Shown one piece after another: positions 26,401 through 43,592 of a stretch of DNA of 64,000 bases. The notes under the pieces are model-generated. The model was not told where the DNA came from. It worked only from the letters and a program-made list of their open reading frames with translations, and did no database searches. The position numbers and the translations under genes were made by a program. This stretch comes from Osedax frankpressi. Lineage: Eukaryota > Annelida > Polychaeta > Sabellida > Siboglinidae. The stretch's first letter is position 1; every line of letters begins with the position of its first letter. The stretch spans positions 1,842,016 to 1,906,015 of the forward strand of contig OZ038318.1 of the NCBI GenBank assembly GCA_964035775.1, read 5' to 3'.

Positions 26401-29400
26401 TAATACACTCTACACTAAATAATACACAATATAAACATTATAATATACTCTACACTAAATAATACACTATATAAACATTATAATATACTCTACACTAAAT
26501 AATACATTATTGTAAACATTATAATATACTCTACACTAAATAATACTCTATGTAAACATTATAATACACACTACACTAAATAATACATTATTGTAAACAT
26601 TATAATACACTCTACACTAAATAATACACTATATAAACATTATAATACACTCTACACTAAATAATACACTATATAAACATTATAATACACTCTACACTAA
26701 ATAATACACTATTGTAAACATTATAATACACTCTACACTAAATAATACACTATATAAACATTATAATACACTCTACACTAAATAATACACTATATAAACA
26801 TTATAATATACTCTACACTAAATAATACAATATATAAACATTATTAATACACTCTACACTAAATAATACACTATTGTAAACATTATAATACACTCTACAC
26901 TAAATAATACACTATTGTAAACATTATAATACACTCTACACTAAATAATACACTATATAAACATTATAATACACTCTACACTAAATAATACACTATATAA
27001 ACATTATAATACACTCTACACTAAATAATACACTATATAAACATTATAATACACTCTACAATAAATAATACACTATATAAACATTATAATACACTCTACA
27101 CTATATAATACACTATATAAACATTATAATACATTCTACACTAAATAATACACTGTATAAACATTATTAATACACTCTACACTAAATAATACACTATTGT
27201 AAACATTATAATACACTCTACACTAAATAATACACTATATAAACATTATAATACATTCTTCACTAAATAATACATTATATAAACATTATAATACCTTCTA
27301 CACTAAATAATACATTATTGTAAACATTATAATACACTCTACACTAAATAATACACTATATAAACATTATAATACACTCTACACTAAATAATACACTATT
27401 GTAAACATTATAATACACTCTACACTAAATAATACATTATATAAACATTATAATACACTCTACACTAAATAATACACTATATAAACATTATAACATACTC
27501 TACACTAAATAATACACTATTGTAAACATTATAATATACTCTACACTAAATAATACACTATGTAAACATTATAATACACTCTACACTAAATAATACATTA
27601 TTGTAAACATTATAATACACTCTACACTAAATAATACACTATATAAACATTATAATACACTCTACACTAAATAATACACTATATAAACATTATAATACAC
27701 TCTACACTAAATAATACACTATTGTAAACATTATAATACACTCTACACTAAATAATACACTATATAAACATTATAATACACTCTACACTAAATAATACAC
27801 TATATAAACATTATAATATACTCTACACTAAATAATACACTATATAAACATTATTAATACACTCTACACTAAATAATACACTATTGTAAACATTATAATA
27901 CACTCTACACTAAATAATACACTATTGTAAACATCATAATACACTCTACACTAAATAATACACTATATAAACATTATAATACACTCTACACTAAATAATA
28001 CACTATATAAACATTATAATACACTCTACACTAAATAATACACTATATAAACATTATAATACACTCTACAATAAATAATACACTATATAAACATTATAAT
28101 ACACTCTACACTATATAATACACTATATAAACATTATAATACATTCTACACTAAATAATACACTGTATAAACATTATTAATACACTCTACACTAAATAAT
28201 ACACTATTGTAAACATTATAATACACTCTACACTAAATAATACACTATATAAACATTATAATACATTCTACACTAAATAATACATTATATAAACATTATA
28301 ATACACTCTACACTAAATAATACACTATATAAACATTATAATATACTCTACACTTAATAATACACTATATAAACATTATAATACACTCTACACTAAATAA
28401 TACACTATATAAACATTATAATACACTCTACACTAAATAATACACTATATAAACATTATAATACACTCTACACTAAATAATACACTATATAAACATTATA
28501 ATATACTCTACACTAAATAATACATTATATAAACATTATAATACACTCTACACTAAATAATACACTAAATAAACATTATAATACACTCTACACTAAATAA
28601 TACACTATATAAACATTATAATACACTCTACACTAAATAATACACTATATAAACATTATAATATACTCTACACTAAATAATACACTATATAAACATTATA
28701 ATATACTCTACACTAAATAATACACTATATAAACATTATAATGCACTCTACACTAAATAATACATTATATAAACATTATAATACACTCTACACTAAATAA
28801 TACACTAAATAAACATTATAATGCACTCTACACTAAATAATACACTATATAAACATTATAATATACTCTACACTAAATAATACATTATATAAACATTATA
28901 ATACACTCTACACTAAATAATACACTATATAAACATTATAATACACTCTACACTAAATAATACACTATAGTAAACATTATAATACACTCTACACTAAATA
29001 ATACACTATATAAACATTATAATACACTCTACACTAAATAATACACAATATAAACATTATAATATACTCTACACTAAATAATACACTATATAAACATTAT
29101 AACATACTCTACACTAAATAATACACTATTGTAAACATTATAATATACTCTACACTAAATAATACACTATGTAAACATTATAATACACTCTACACTAAAT
29201 AATACATTATTGTAAACATTATAATACACTCTACACTAAATAATACACTATATAAACATTATAATACACTCTACACTAAATAATACACTATATAAACATT
29301 ATAATACACTCTACACTAAATAATACACTATTGTAAACATTATAATACACTCTACACTAAATAATACACTATATAAACATTATAATACACTCTACACTAA

Positions 29401-32400
29401 AAAATACACTATTGTAAACATTATAATACACTCTACACTAAATAATACATTATATAAACATTAGAATACACTCTACACTAAATAATACACTATATAAACA
29501 TTATAATACACTCTACACTAAATAATACACTATATAAACATTATAATACACTCTACACTAAATAATACACTATATAAACATTATAATACACTCTACACTA
29601 AATAATACACTATATAAACATTATAATATACTCTACACTAAATAATACATTATATAAACATTATAATACACTCTACACTAAATAATACACTAAATAAACA
29701 TTATAATACACTCTACACTAAATAATACACTATATAAACATTATAATACACTCTACACTAAATAATACACTATATAAACATTATAATATACTCTACACTA
29801 AATAATACACTATATAAACATTATAATATACTCTACACTAAATAATACACTATATAAACATTATAATGCACTCTACACTAAATAATACATTATATAAACA
29901 TTATAATACACTCTACACTAAATAATACACTAAATAAACATTATAATACACTCTACACTAAATAATACACTATATAAACATTATAATACACTCTACACTA
30001 AATAATACACTATATAAACATTATAATACACTCTACACTAAATAATACAATAAATAAACATTATAATACACTCTACACTAAATAATACACTCTACACTAA
30101 ATAATACACTCTACACTAAATAATACACTATATAAACATTAGAATATACTCTATACTAAATAATACATTATATAAACATTATAATACACTCTACACTAAA
30201 TAATACACTATATAAACATTATAACATACTCTACACTAAATAATACACTATTGTAAACATTATAATATACTCTACACTAAATAATACACTATGTAAACAT
30301 TATAATACACTCTACACTAAATAATACATTATTGTAAACATTATAATACACTCTACACTAAATAATACACTATATAAACATTATAATACACTCTACACTA
30401 AATAATACACTATATAAACATTATAATACACTCTACACTAAATAATACACTATTGTAAACATTATAATACACTCTACACTAAATAATACACTATATAAAC
30501 ATTATAATACACTCTACACTAAATAATACACTATATAAACATTATAATATACTCTACACTAAATAATACACTATATAAACATTATTAATACACTCTACAC
30601 TAAATAATACACTATTGTAAACATTATAATACACTCTACACTAAATAATACACTATATAAACATTATAATACATTCTACACTAAATAATACATTATATAA
30701 ACATTATAATACACTCTACACTAAATAATACACTATATAAACATTATAATATACTCTACACTTAATAATACACTATATAAACATTATAATACACTCTACA
30801 CTAAATAATACACTATATAAACATTATAATACACTCTACACTAAATAATACACTATATAAACATTATAATACACTCTACACTAAATAATACACTATATAA
30901 ACATTATAATATACTCTACACTAAATAATACATTATATAAACATTATAATACACTCTACACTAAATAATACACTAAATAAACATTATAATACACTCTACA
31001 CTAAATAATACACTATATAAACATTATAATACACTCTACACTAAATAATACACTATATAAACATTATAATATACTCTACACTAAATAATACACTATATAA
31101 ACATTATAATATACTCTACACTAAATAATACACTATATAAACATTATAATGCACTCTACACTAAATAATACATTATATAAACATTATAATACACTCTACA
31201 CTAAATAATACACTAAATAAACATTATAATGCACTCTACACTAAATAATACACTATATAAACATTATAATATACTCTACACTAAATAATACATTATATAA
31301 ACATTATAATACACTCTACACTAAATAATACACTATATAAACATTATAATACACTCTACACTAAATAATACACTATAGTAAACATTATAATACACTCTAC
31401 ACTAAATAATACACTATATAAACATTATAATACACTCTACACTAAATAATACACAATATAAACATTATAATATACTCTACACTAAATAATACACTATATA
31501 AACATTATAACATACTCTACACTAAATAATACACTATTGTAAACATTATAATATACTCTACACTAAATAATACACTATGTAAACATTATAATACACTCTA
31601 CACTAAATAATACATTATTGTAAACATTATAATACACTCTACACTAAATAATACACTATATAAACATTATAATACACTCTACACTAAATAATACACTATA
31701 TAAACATTATAATACACTCTACACTAAATAATACACTATTGTAAACATTATAATACACTCTACACTAAATAATACACTATATAAACATTATAATACACTC
31801 TACACTAAAAAATACACTATTGTAAACATTATAATACACTCTACACTAAATAATACATTATATAAACATTATAATACACTCTACACTAAATAATACACTA
31901 TATAAACATTATAATACACTCTACACTAAATAATACACTATATAAACATTATAATACACTCTACACTAAATAATACACTATATAAACATTATAATACACT
32001 CTACACTAAATAATACACTATATAAACATTATAATATACTCTACACTAAATAATACATTATATAAACATTATAATACACTCTACACTAAATAATACACTA
32101 AATAAACATTATAATACACTCTACACTAAATAATACACTATATAAACATTATAATACACTCTACACTAAATAATACACTATATAAACATTATAATATACT
32201 CTACACTAAATAATACACTATATAAACATTATAATATACTCTACACTAAATAATACACTATATAAACATTATAATGCACTCTACACTAAATAATACATTA
32301 TATAAACATTATAATACACTCTACACTAAATAATACACTAAATAAACATTATAATACACTCTACACTAAATAATACACTATATAAACATTATAATACACT

Positions 32401-35400
32401 CTACACTAAATAATACACTATATAAACATTATAATACACTCTACACTAAATAATACAATAAATAAACATTATAATACACTCTACACTAAATAATACACTC
32501 TACACTAAATAATACACTCTACACTAAATAATACACTCTACACTAAATAATACACTATATAAACATTAGAATATACTCTATACTAAATAATACACTATAT
32601 AAACATTATAATACACTCTACACTAAATAATACACTATATAAACATTATAATGCACTCTACACTAAATAATACATTATATAAACATTATAATACACTCTA
32701 CACTAAATAATACACAATATAAACATTATAATACATTCTACACTAAATAATACATTATTGTAAACATTATAATACACTCTACATTAAATAATACACTATA
32801 TAAACATTATAATACACTCTACACTAAATAATACACTATTGTAAACATTATAATACACTCTACACTAAATAATACATTATATAAACATTATAATACACTC
32901 TACACTAAATAATACACTATATAAACATTATAATACACTCAACACTAAATAATACACTATAGTAAACATTATAATACACTCTACACTAAATAATACACTA
33001 TATAAACATTATAATACACTCTACACTAAATAATACACAATATAAACATTATAATATACTCTACACTAAATAATACACTATATAAACATTAGAATATACT
33101 CTATACTAAATAATACATTATATAAACATTATAATACACTCTACACTAAATAATACACTATATAAACATTATAACATACTCTACACTAAATAATACACTA
33201 TTGTAAACATTATAATATACTCTACACTAAATAATACACTATGTAAACATTATAATACACTCTACACTAAATAATACATTATTGTAAACATTATAATACA
33301 CTCTACACTAAATAATACACTATATAAACATTATAATACACTCTACACTAAATAATACACTATATAAACATTATAATACACTCTACACTAAATAATACAC
33401 TATTGTAAACATTATAATACACTCTACACTAAATAATACACTATATAAACATTATAATACACTCTACACTAAATAATACACTATATAAACATTATAATAT
33501 ACTCTACACTAAATAATACACTATATAAACATTATTAATACACTCTACACTAAATAATACACTATTGTAAACATTATAATACACTCTACACTAAATAATA
33601 CACTATATAAACATTATAATACATTCTACACTAAATAATACATTATATAAACATTATAATACACTCTACACTAAATAATACACTATATAAACATTATAAT
33701 ATACTCTACACTTAATAATACACTATATAAACATTATAATACACTCTACACTAAATAATACACTATATAAACATTATAATACACTCTACACTAAATAATA
33801 CACTATATAAACATTATAATACACTCTACACTAAATAATACACTATATAAACATTATAATATACTCTACACTAAATAATACATTATATAAACATTATAAT
33901 ACACTCTACACTAAATAATACACTAAATAAACATTATAATACACTCTACACTAAATAATACACTATATAAACATTATAATACACTCTACACTAAATAATA
34001 CACTATATAAACATTATAATATACTCTACACTAAATAATACACTATATAAACATTATAATATACTCTACACTAAATAATACACTATATAAACATTATAAT
34101 GCACTCTACACTAAATAATACATTATATAAACATTATAATACACTCTACACTAAATAATACACTAAATAAACATTATAATGCACTCTACACTAAATAATA
34201 CACTATATAAACATTATAATATACTCTACACTAAATAATACATTATATAAACATTATAATACACTCTACACTAAATAATACACTATATAAACATTATAAT
34301 ACACTCTACACTAAATAATACACTATAGTAAACATTATAATACACTCTACACTAAATAATACACTATATAAACATTATAATACACTCTACACTAAATAAT
34401 ACACAATATAAACATTATAATATACTCTACACTAAATAATACACTATATAAACATTATAACATACTCTACACTAAATAATACACTATTGTAAACATTATA
34501 ATATACTCTACACTAAATAATACACTATGTAAACATTATAATACACTCTACACTAAATAATACATTATTGTAAACATTATAATACACTCTACACTAAATA
34601 ATACACTATATAAACATTATAATACACTCTACACTAAATAATACACTATATAAACATTATAATACACTCTACACTAAATAATACACTATTGTAAACATTA
34701 TAATACACTCTACACTAAATAATACACTATATAAACATTATAATACACTCTACACTAAAAAATACACTATTGTAAACATTATAATACACTCTACACTAAA
34801 TAATACATTATATAAACATTATAATACACTCTACACTAAATAATACACTATATAAACATTATAATACACTCTACACTAAATAATACACTATATAAACATT
34901 ATAATACACTCTACACTAAATAATACACTATATAAACATTATAATACACTCTACACTAAATAATACACTATATAAACATTATAATATACTCTACACTAAA
35001 TAATACATTATATAAACATTATAATACACTCTACACTAAATAATACACTAAATAAACATTATAATACACTCTACACTAAATAATACACTATATAAACATT
35101 ATAATACACTCTACACTAAATAATACACTATATAAACATTATAATATACTCTACACTAAATAATACACTATATAAACATTATAATATACTCTACACTAAA
35201 TAATACACTATATAAACATTATAATGCACTCTACACTAAATAATACATTATATAAACATTATAATACACTCTACACTAAATAATACACTAAATAAACATT
35301 ATAATACACTCTACACTAAATAATACACTATATAAACATTATAATACACTCTACACTAAATAATACACTATATAAACATTATAATACACTCTACACTAAA

Positions 35401-36614
35401 TAATACAATAAATAAACATTATAATACACTCTACACTAAATAATACACTCTACACTAAATAATACACTCTACACTAAATAATACACTCTACACTAAATAA
35501 TACACTATATAAACATTAGAATATACTCTATACTAAATAATACACTATATAAACATTATAATACACTCTACACTAAATAATACACTATATAAACATTATA
35601 ATGCACTCTACACTAAATAATACATTATATAAACATTATAATACACTCTACACTAAATAATACACAATATAAACATTATAATACATTCTACACTAAATAA
35701 TACATTATTGTAAACATTATAATACACTCTACATTAAATAATACACTATATAAACATTATAATACACTCTACACTAAATAATACACTATTGTAAACATTA
35801 TAATACACTCTACACTAAATAATACATTATATAAACATTATAATACACTCTACACTAAATAATACACTATATAAACATTATAATACACTCAACACTAAAT
35901 AATACACTATAGTAAACATTATAATACACTCTACACTAAATAATACACTATATAAACATTATAATACACTCTACACTAAATAATACACAATATAAACATT
36001 ATAATATACTCTACACTAAATAATACACTATATAAACATTATTAATACACTCTACACTAAATAATACACTATTGTAAACATTATAATATACTCTACACTA
36101 AATAATACACTATATAAACATTATAATACACTCTACACTAAATAATACACTATATAAACATTATAATATACTCTACACTAAATAATACACTATATAAACA
36201 TTATTAATACACTCTACACTAAATAATACACTATTGTAAACATTATAATACACTCTACACTAAATAATACACTATTGTAAACATTATAATACACTCTACA
36301 CTAAATAATACACTATATAAACATTATAATACACTCTACAATAAATAATACACTATATAAACATTATAATACACTCTACACTAAATAATACACTATATAA
36401 ACATTATAATACATTCTACACTAAATAATACACTATATAAACATTATTAATACACTCTACACTAAATAATACACTATTGTAAACATTATAATACACTCTA
36501 CACTAAATAATACACTATATAAACATTATAATACATTCTACACTAAATAATACATTATATAAACATTATAATACATTCTACACTAAATAATACATTATTG
36601 TAAACATTATAATA
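23431..36614. repeat. Long-range duplicated satellite block, copy 2
   Basis: Partner of 8,055-20,480. The left edge falls just after an ATTATACTACAC variant at 23,431; the right edge is near 36,614, after which the variant order diverges. Relative to copy 1 it lacks 3 units near 26.08 kb, one 2,053-bp block and one 19-bp half-unit (near 30.1 kb), and it gains an extra 2,950-bp block (30.13-36.03 kb). Private substitutions include CTAGACT at 23,682 and TCTAAACT at 25,048. Confidence 0.85.
30130..36030. repeat. Tandem pair of 2,950-bp satellite blocks
   Basis: The TTAGAATATACTCTATACT variant followed by ACATTATA recurs at about 30,133 and 33,083, and ACTAAAAAATAC at 31,805 and 34,755: both 2,950 bp. 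The duplicated copy is absent from the matching position in 8,055-20,480, so it arose after the long-range duplication. Confidence 0.8.
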
Positions 36615-39600
36615 CACTCTACACTAAATAATACACTAAATAAACATTATAATACACTCTACACTAAATAATACACTATATAAACATTATAATACACTCT
36701 ACACTAAATAATACACTATATAAACATTATAATACACTCTACACTAAATAATACAATAAATAAACATTATAATACACTCTACACTAAATAATACACTCTA
36801 CACTAAATAATACACTATATAAACATTAGAATATACTCTACACTAAATAATACACTATATAAACATTATAATACATTCTACACTAAATAATACACTATAT
36901 AAACATTATTAATACACTCTACACTAAATAATACACTATTGTAAACATTATAATACACTCTACACTAAATAATACACTATATAAACATTATAATACATTC
37001 TACACTAAATAATACATTATATAAACATTATAATACATTCTACACTAAATAATACATTATTGTAAACATTATAATACACTCTACACTAAATAATACACTA
37101 AATAAACATTAGAATATACTTTACACTAAATAATACACTATATAAACAATATAATACACTCTACACTAAATAATAGACTATATAAACATTATAATGCACT
37201 CTACACTAAATAATACACTATATAAACATTATAATACACTATACACTAAATAATTCACTATATAAACATTATAATACAGTCTACACTAAATAATACACTA
37301 TATAAACATTATAATATACTCTACACTAAATAATACACTAAATAAACATTATAATACACTCTACACTAAATAATACACTATATAAACATTATACTACACT
37401 CTACACTAAATAATACACTATATAAACATTATAATATACTCTACACTAAATAATACACTATATAAACATTATAATATACTCTACACTAAATAATACACTA
37501 TATAAACATTATAATGCACTCTACACTAAATAATACATTATATAAACAATATAATACACTCTACACTAAATAATACACTAAATAAACATTATAATACACT
37601 CTACACTAAATAATACACTATATAAACATTATAATACACTCTACACTAAATAATACACTATATAAACATTATAATACACTCTACACTAAATAATACATTA
37701 TATAAACAATATAATACACTCTACACTAAATAATACACTAAATAAACATTATAATACACTCTACACTAAATAATACACTATATAAACATTATAATACACT
37801 CTACACTAAATAATACACTATATAAACATTATAATACACTCTACACTAAATAATACAATAAATAAACATTATAATACACTCTACACTAAATAATACACTC
37901 TACACTAAATAATACACTATATAAACATTAGAATATACTCTATACTAAATAATACACTATATAAACATTATAATACACTCTACACTAAATAATACACTAT
38001 TGTAAACATTATAATACACTCTACACTAAATAATACACTATATAAACATTATAATGCACTCTACACTAAATAATACATTATATAAACATTATAATACACT
38101 CTACACTAAATAATACACTAAATAAACATTATAATACACTCTACACTAAATAATACACTATATAAACATTATAATACACTCTACACTAAATAATACACTA
38201 TATAAACATTATAATACACTCTACATTAAATAATACACTATATAAACATTATAATACACTCTACACTAAATAATACACTATTGTAAACATTATAATACAC
38301 TCTACACTAAATAATACATTATATAAACATTATAATACACTCTACACTAAATAATACACTATATAAACATTATAATACACTCTACACTAAATAATACACT
38401 ATAGTAAACATTATAATACACTCTACACTAAATAATACACTATATAAACATTATAATACACTCTACACTAAATAATACACAATATAAACATTATAATATA
38501 CTCTACACTAAATAATACACTATATAAACATTATTAATACACTCTACACTAAATAATACACTATTGTAAACATTATAATATACTCTACACTAAATAATAC
38601 ACTATATAAACATTATAATACACTCTACACTAAATAATACACTATATAAACATTATAATATACTCTACACTAAATAATACACTATATAAACATTATTAAT
38701 ACACTCTACACTAAATAATACACTATTGTAAACATTATAATACACTCTACACTAAATAATACACTATTGTAAACATTATAATACACTCTACACTAAATAA
38801 TACACTATATAAACATTATAATACACTCTACAATAAATAATACACTATATAAACATTATAATACACTCTACACTAAATAATACACTATATAAACATTATA
38901 ATACATTCTACACTAAATAATACACTATATAAATATTATTAATACACTCTACACTAAATAATACACTATTGTAAACATTATAATACACTCTACACTAAAT
39001 AATACACTATATAAACATTATAATACATTCTACACTAAATAATACATTATATAAACATTATAATACATTCTACACTAAATAATACATTATTGTAAACATT
39101 ATAATACACTCTACACTAAATAATACACTATATAAACATTATAATACACTCTACACTAAATAATACACTATTTTAAACATTATAATACATTCTACACTAA
39201 ATAATACATTAAATAATACACTATATAAACATTAGAATATACTCTACACTAAATAATACACTATATAAACAATATAATACACTCTACACTAAATAATAGA
39301 CTATATAAACATTATAATGCACTCTACACTAAATAATACACTATATAAACATTATAATACACTATACACTAAATAATTCACTATATAAACATTATAATAC
39401 AGTCTACACTAAATAATACACTATATAAACATTATAATATACTCTACACTAAATAATACACTAAATAAACATTATAATACACTCTACACTAAATAATACA
39501 CTATATAAACATTATACTACACTCTACACTAAATAATACACTATATAAACATTATAATATACTCTACACTAAATAATACACTATATAAACATTATAATAT

Positions 39601-40559
39601 ACTCTACACTAAATAATACACTATATAAACATTATAATGCACTCTACACTAAATAATACATTATATAAACAATATAATACACTCTACACTAAATAATACA
39701 TTATATAAACAATATAATACACTCTACACTAAATAATACACTAAATAAACATTATAATACACTCTACACTAAATAATACACTATATAAATATTATAATAC
39801 ACTCTACACTAAATAATACACTATATAAACATTATAATACACTCTACACTAAATAATACAATAAATAAACATTATAATACACTCTACACTAAATAATACA
39901 CTCTACACTAAATAATACACTATATAAACATTAGAATATACTCTATACTAAATAATACACTATATAAACATTATAATACACTCTACACTAAATAATACAC
40001 TATTGTAAACATTATAATACACTCTACACTAAATAATACACTATATAAACATTATAATGCACTCTACACTAAATAATACATTATATAAACATTATAATAC
40101 ACTCTACACTAAATAATACACTAAATAAACATTATAATACACTCTACACTAAATAATACACTATATAAACATTATAATACACTCTACACTAAATAATACA
40201 CTATATAAACATTATAATACACTCTACACTAAATAATACAATAAATAAACATTATAATACACTCTACACTAAATAATACACTCTACACTAAATAATACAC
40301 TCTACACTAAATAATACACTCTACACTAAATAATACACTATATAAACATTAGAATATACTCTATACTAAATAATACACTATATAAACATTATAATACACT
40401 CTACACTAAATAATACACTATATAAACATTATAATGCACTCTACACTAAATAATACATTATATAAACATTATAATACATTCTACACTAAATAATACATTA
40501 TTGTAAACATTATAATACACTCTACACTAAATAATACACTATTGTAAACATTATAATAC

Positions 40560-43500
40560 ACTCTACACTAAATAATACACTATTGTAAACATTATAATAC
40601 ACTCTACACTAAATAATACACTATATAAACATTATAATATACTCTACACTAAATAATACACTAAATAAACATTATAATACACTCTACACTAAATAATACA
40701 CTATATAAACATTATAATACACTCTACACTAAATAATACACTATATAAACATTATAATATACTCTACACTAAATAATACACTATATAAACATTATAATAT
40801 ACTCTACACTAAATAATACACTATATAAACATTATAATGCACTCTACACTAAATAATACATTATATAAACATTATAATACACTCTACACTAAATAATACA
40901 CTAAATAAACATTATAATACACTCTACACTAAATAATACAATATATAAACATTATAATACACTCTACACTAAATAATACACTATATAAACATTATAATAC
41001 ACTCTACACTAAATAATACAATAAATAAACATTATAATACACTCTACACTAAATAATACACTATATAAACAATATAATACACTCTACACTAAATAATACA
41101 CTATATAAACATTATAATACACTCTACACTAAATAATACACTATTGTAAACATTATAATACACTCTACACTAAATAATACATTATATAAACATTATAATA
41201 CACTTTACACTAAATAATACACTATATAAACATTATAATATACTCTACACTAAATAATACACTATATAAACATTATAATACACTAAACACTAAATAATAC
41301 ACTATATAAACATTATAATAACTCTACACTAAATAATACACTATATAAACATTATAATATACTCTACACTAAATAATACACTATATAAACATTATAATAC
41401 ACTCTACACTAAATAATACACTATATAAACATTATAATACACTCTACAATAAATAATACACTATATAAACATTATAATACACTCTACACTAAATAATACA
41501 CTATATAAACATTATAATACATTCTACACTAAATAATACACTATATAAACATTATTAATACACTCTACACTAAATAATACACTATTGTAAACATTATAAT
41601 ACACTCTACACTAAATAATACACTATATAAACATTATAATACATTCTACACTAAATAATACATTATATAAACATTATAATACATTCTACACTAAATAATA
41701 CATTATTGTAAACATTATAATACACTCTACACTAAATAATACACTATATAAACATTATAATACACTCTACACTAAATAATACACTATTTTAAACATTATA
41801 ATACACTCTACACTAAATAATACATTATATAAACATTATAATACACTCTACACTAAATAAATCACTATATAAACATTATAATATACTCTACACTAAATAA
41901 TACACTATATAAACTTTATAATACACTCTACACTAAATAATACACTATATAAACATTATAATATACTCTACACTAAATAATACACTATATAAACATTATA
42001 ATACACTCTACACTAAATAATACACTATATAAACATTATAATGCACTCTACACTAAATAATACATTATATAAACATTATAATACATTCTACACTAAATAA
42101 TACATTATTGTAAACATTATAATACACTCTACACTAAATAATACACTATTGTAAACATTATAATACACTCTACACTAAATAATACACTATATAAACATTA
42201 TAATACACTCTACACTAAATAATACACTATTGTAAACATTATAATACACTCTACACTAAATAATACACTATATAAACATTATAATATACTCTACACTAAA
42301 TAATACACTAAATAAACATTATAATACACTCTACACTAAATAATACACTATATAAACATTATAATACACTCTACACTAAATAATACACTATATAAACATT
42401 ATAATATACTCTACACTAAATAATACACTATATAAACATTATAATATACTCTACACTAAATAATACACTATATAAACATTATAATGCACTCTACACTAAA
42501 TAATACATTATATAAACATTATAATACACTCTACACTAAATAATACACTAAATAAACATTATAATACACTCTACACTAAATAATACAATATATAAACATT
42601 ATAATACACTCTACACTAAATAATACACTATATAAACATTATAATACACTCTACACTAAATAATACAATAAATAAACATTATAATACACTCTACACTAAA
42701 TAATACACTATATAAACAATATAATACACTCTACACTAAATAATACACTATATAAACATTATAATACACTCTACACTAAATAATACACTATTGTAAACAT
42801 TATAATACACTCTACACTAAATAATACATTATATAAACATTATAATACACTCTACACTAAATAATACACTATATAAACATTATAATATACTCTACACTAA
42901 ATAATACACTATATAAACATTATAATACACTAAACACTAAATAATACACTATATAAACATTATAATAACTCTACACTAAATAATACACTATATAAACATT
43001 ATAATATACTCTACACTAAATAATACACTATATAAACATTATAATACACTCTACACTAAATAATACACTATATAAACATTATAATACACTCTACAATAAA
43101 TAATACACTATATAAACATTATAATACACTCTACACTAAATAATACACTATATAAACATTATAATACATTCTACACTAAATAATACACTATATAAACATT
43201 ATTAATACACTCTACACTAAATAATACACTATTGTAAACATTATAATACACTCTACACTAAATAATACACTATATAAACATTATAATACATTCTACACTA
43301 AATAATACATTATATAAACATTATAATACATTCTACACTAAATAATACATTATTGTAAACATTATAATACACTCTACACTAAATAATACACTATATAAAC
43401 ATTATAATACACTCTACACTAAATAATACACTATTTTAAACATTATAATACACTCTACACTAAATAATACATTATATAAACATTATAATACACTCTACAC

Positions 43501-43592
43501 TAAATAAATCACTATATAAACATTATAATATACTCTACACTAAATAATACACTATATAAACTTTATAATACACTCTACACTAAATAATACAT
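40560..43592. repeat. Pair of 1,647-bp-offset satellite blocks
   Basis: A 39-bp unit reading ATTATAATAACTCTAC (AACT at 41,320 and 42,967) and AAATAAATCACTATA (41,861 and 43,508) recur 1,647 bp apart, together with TAAACTTTATAAT. Copies span about 40,560-41,945 and 42,207-43,592. Confidence 0.8.
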
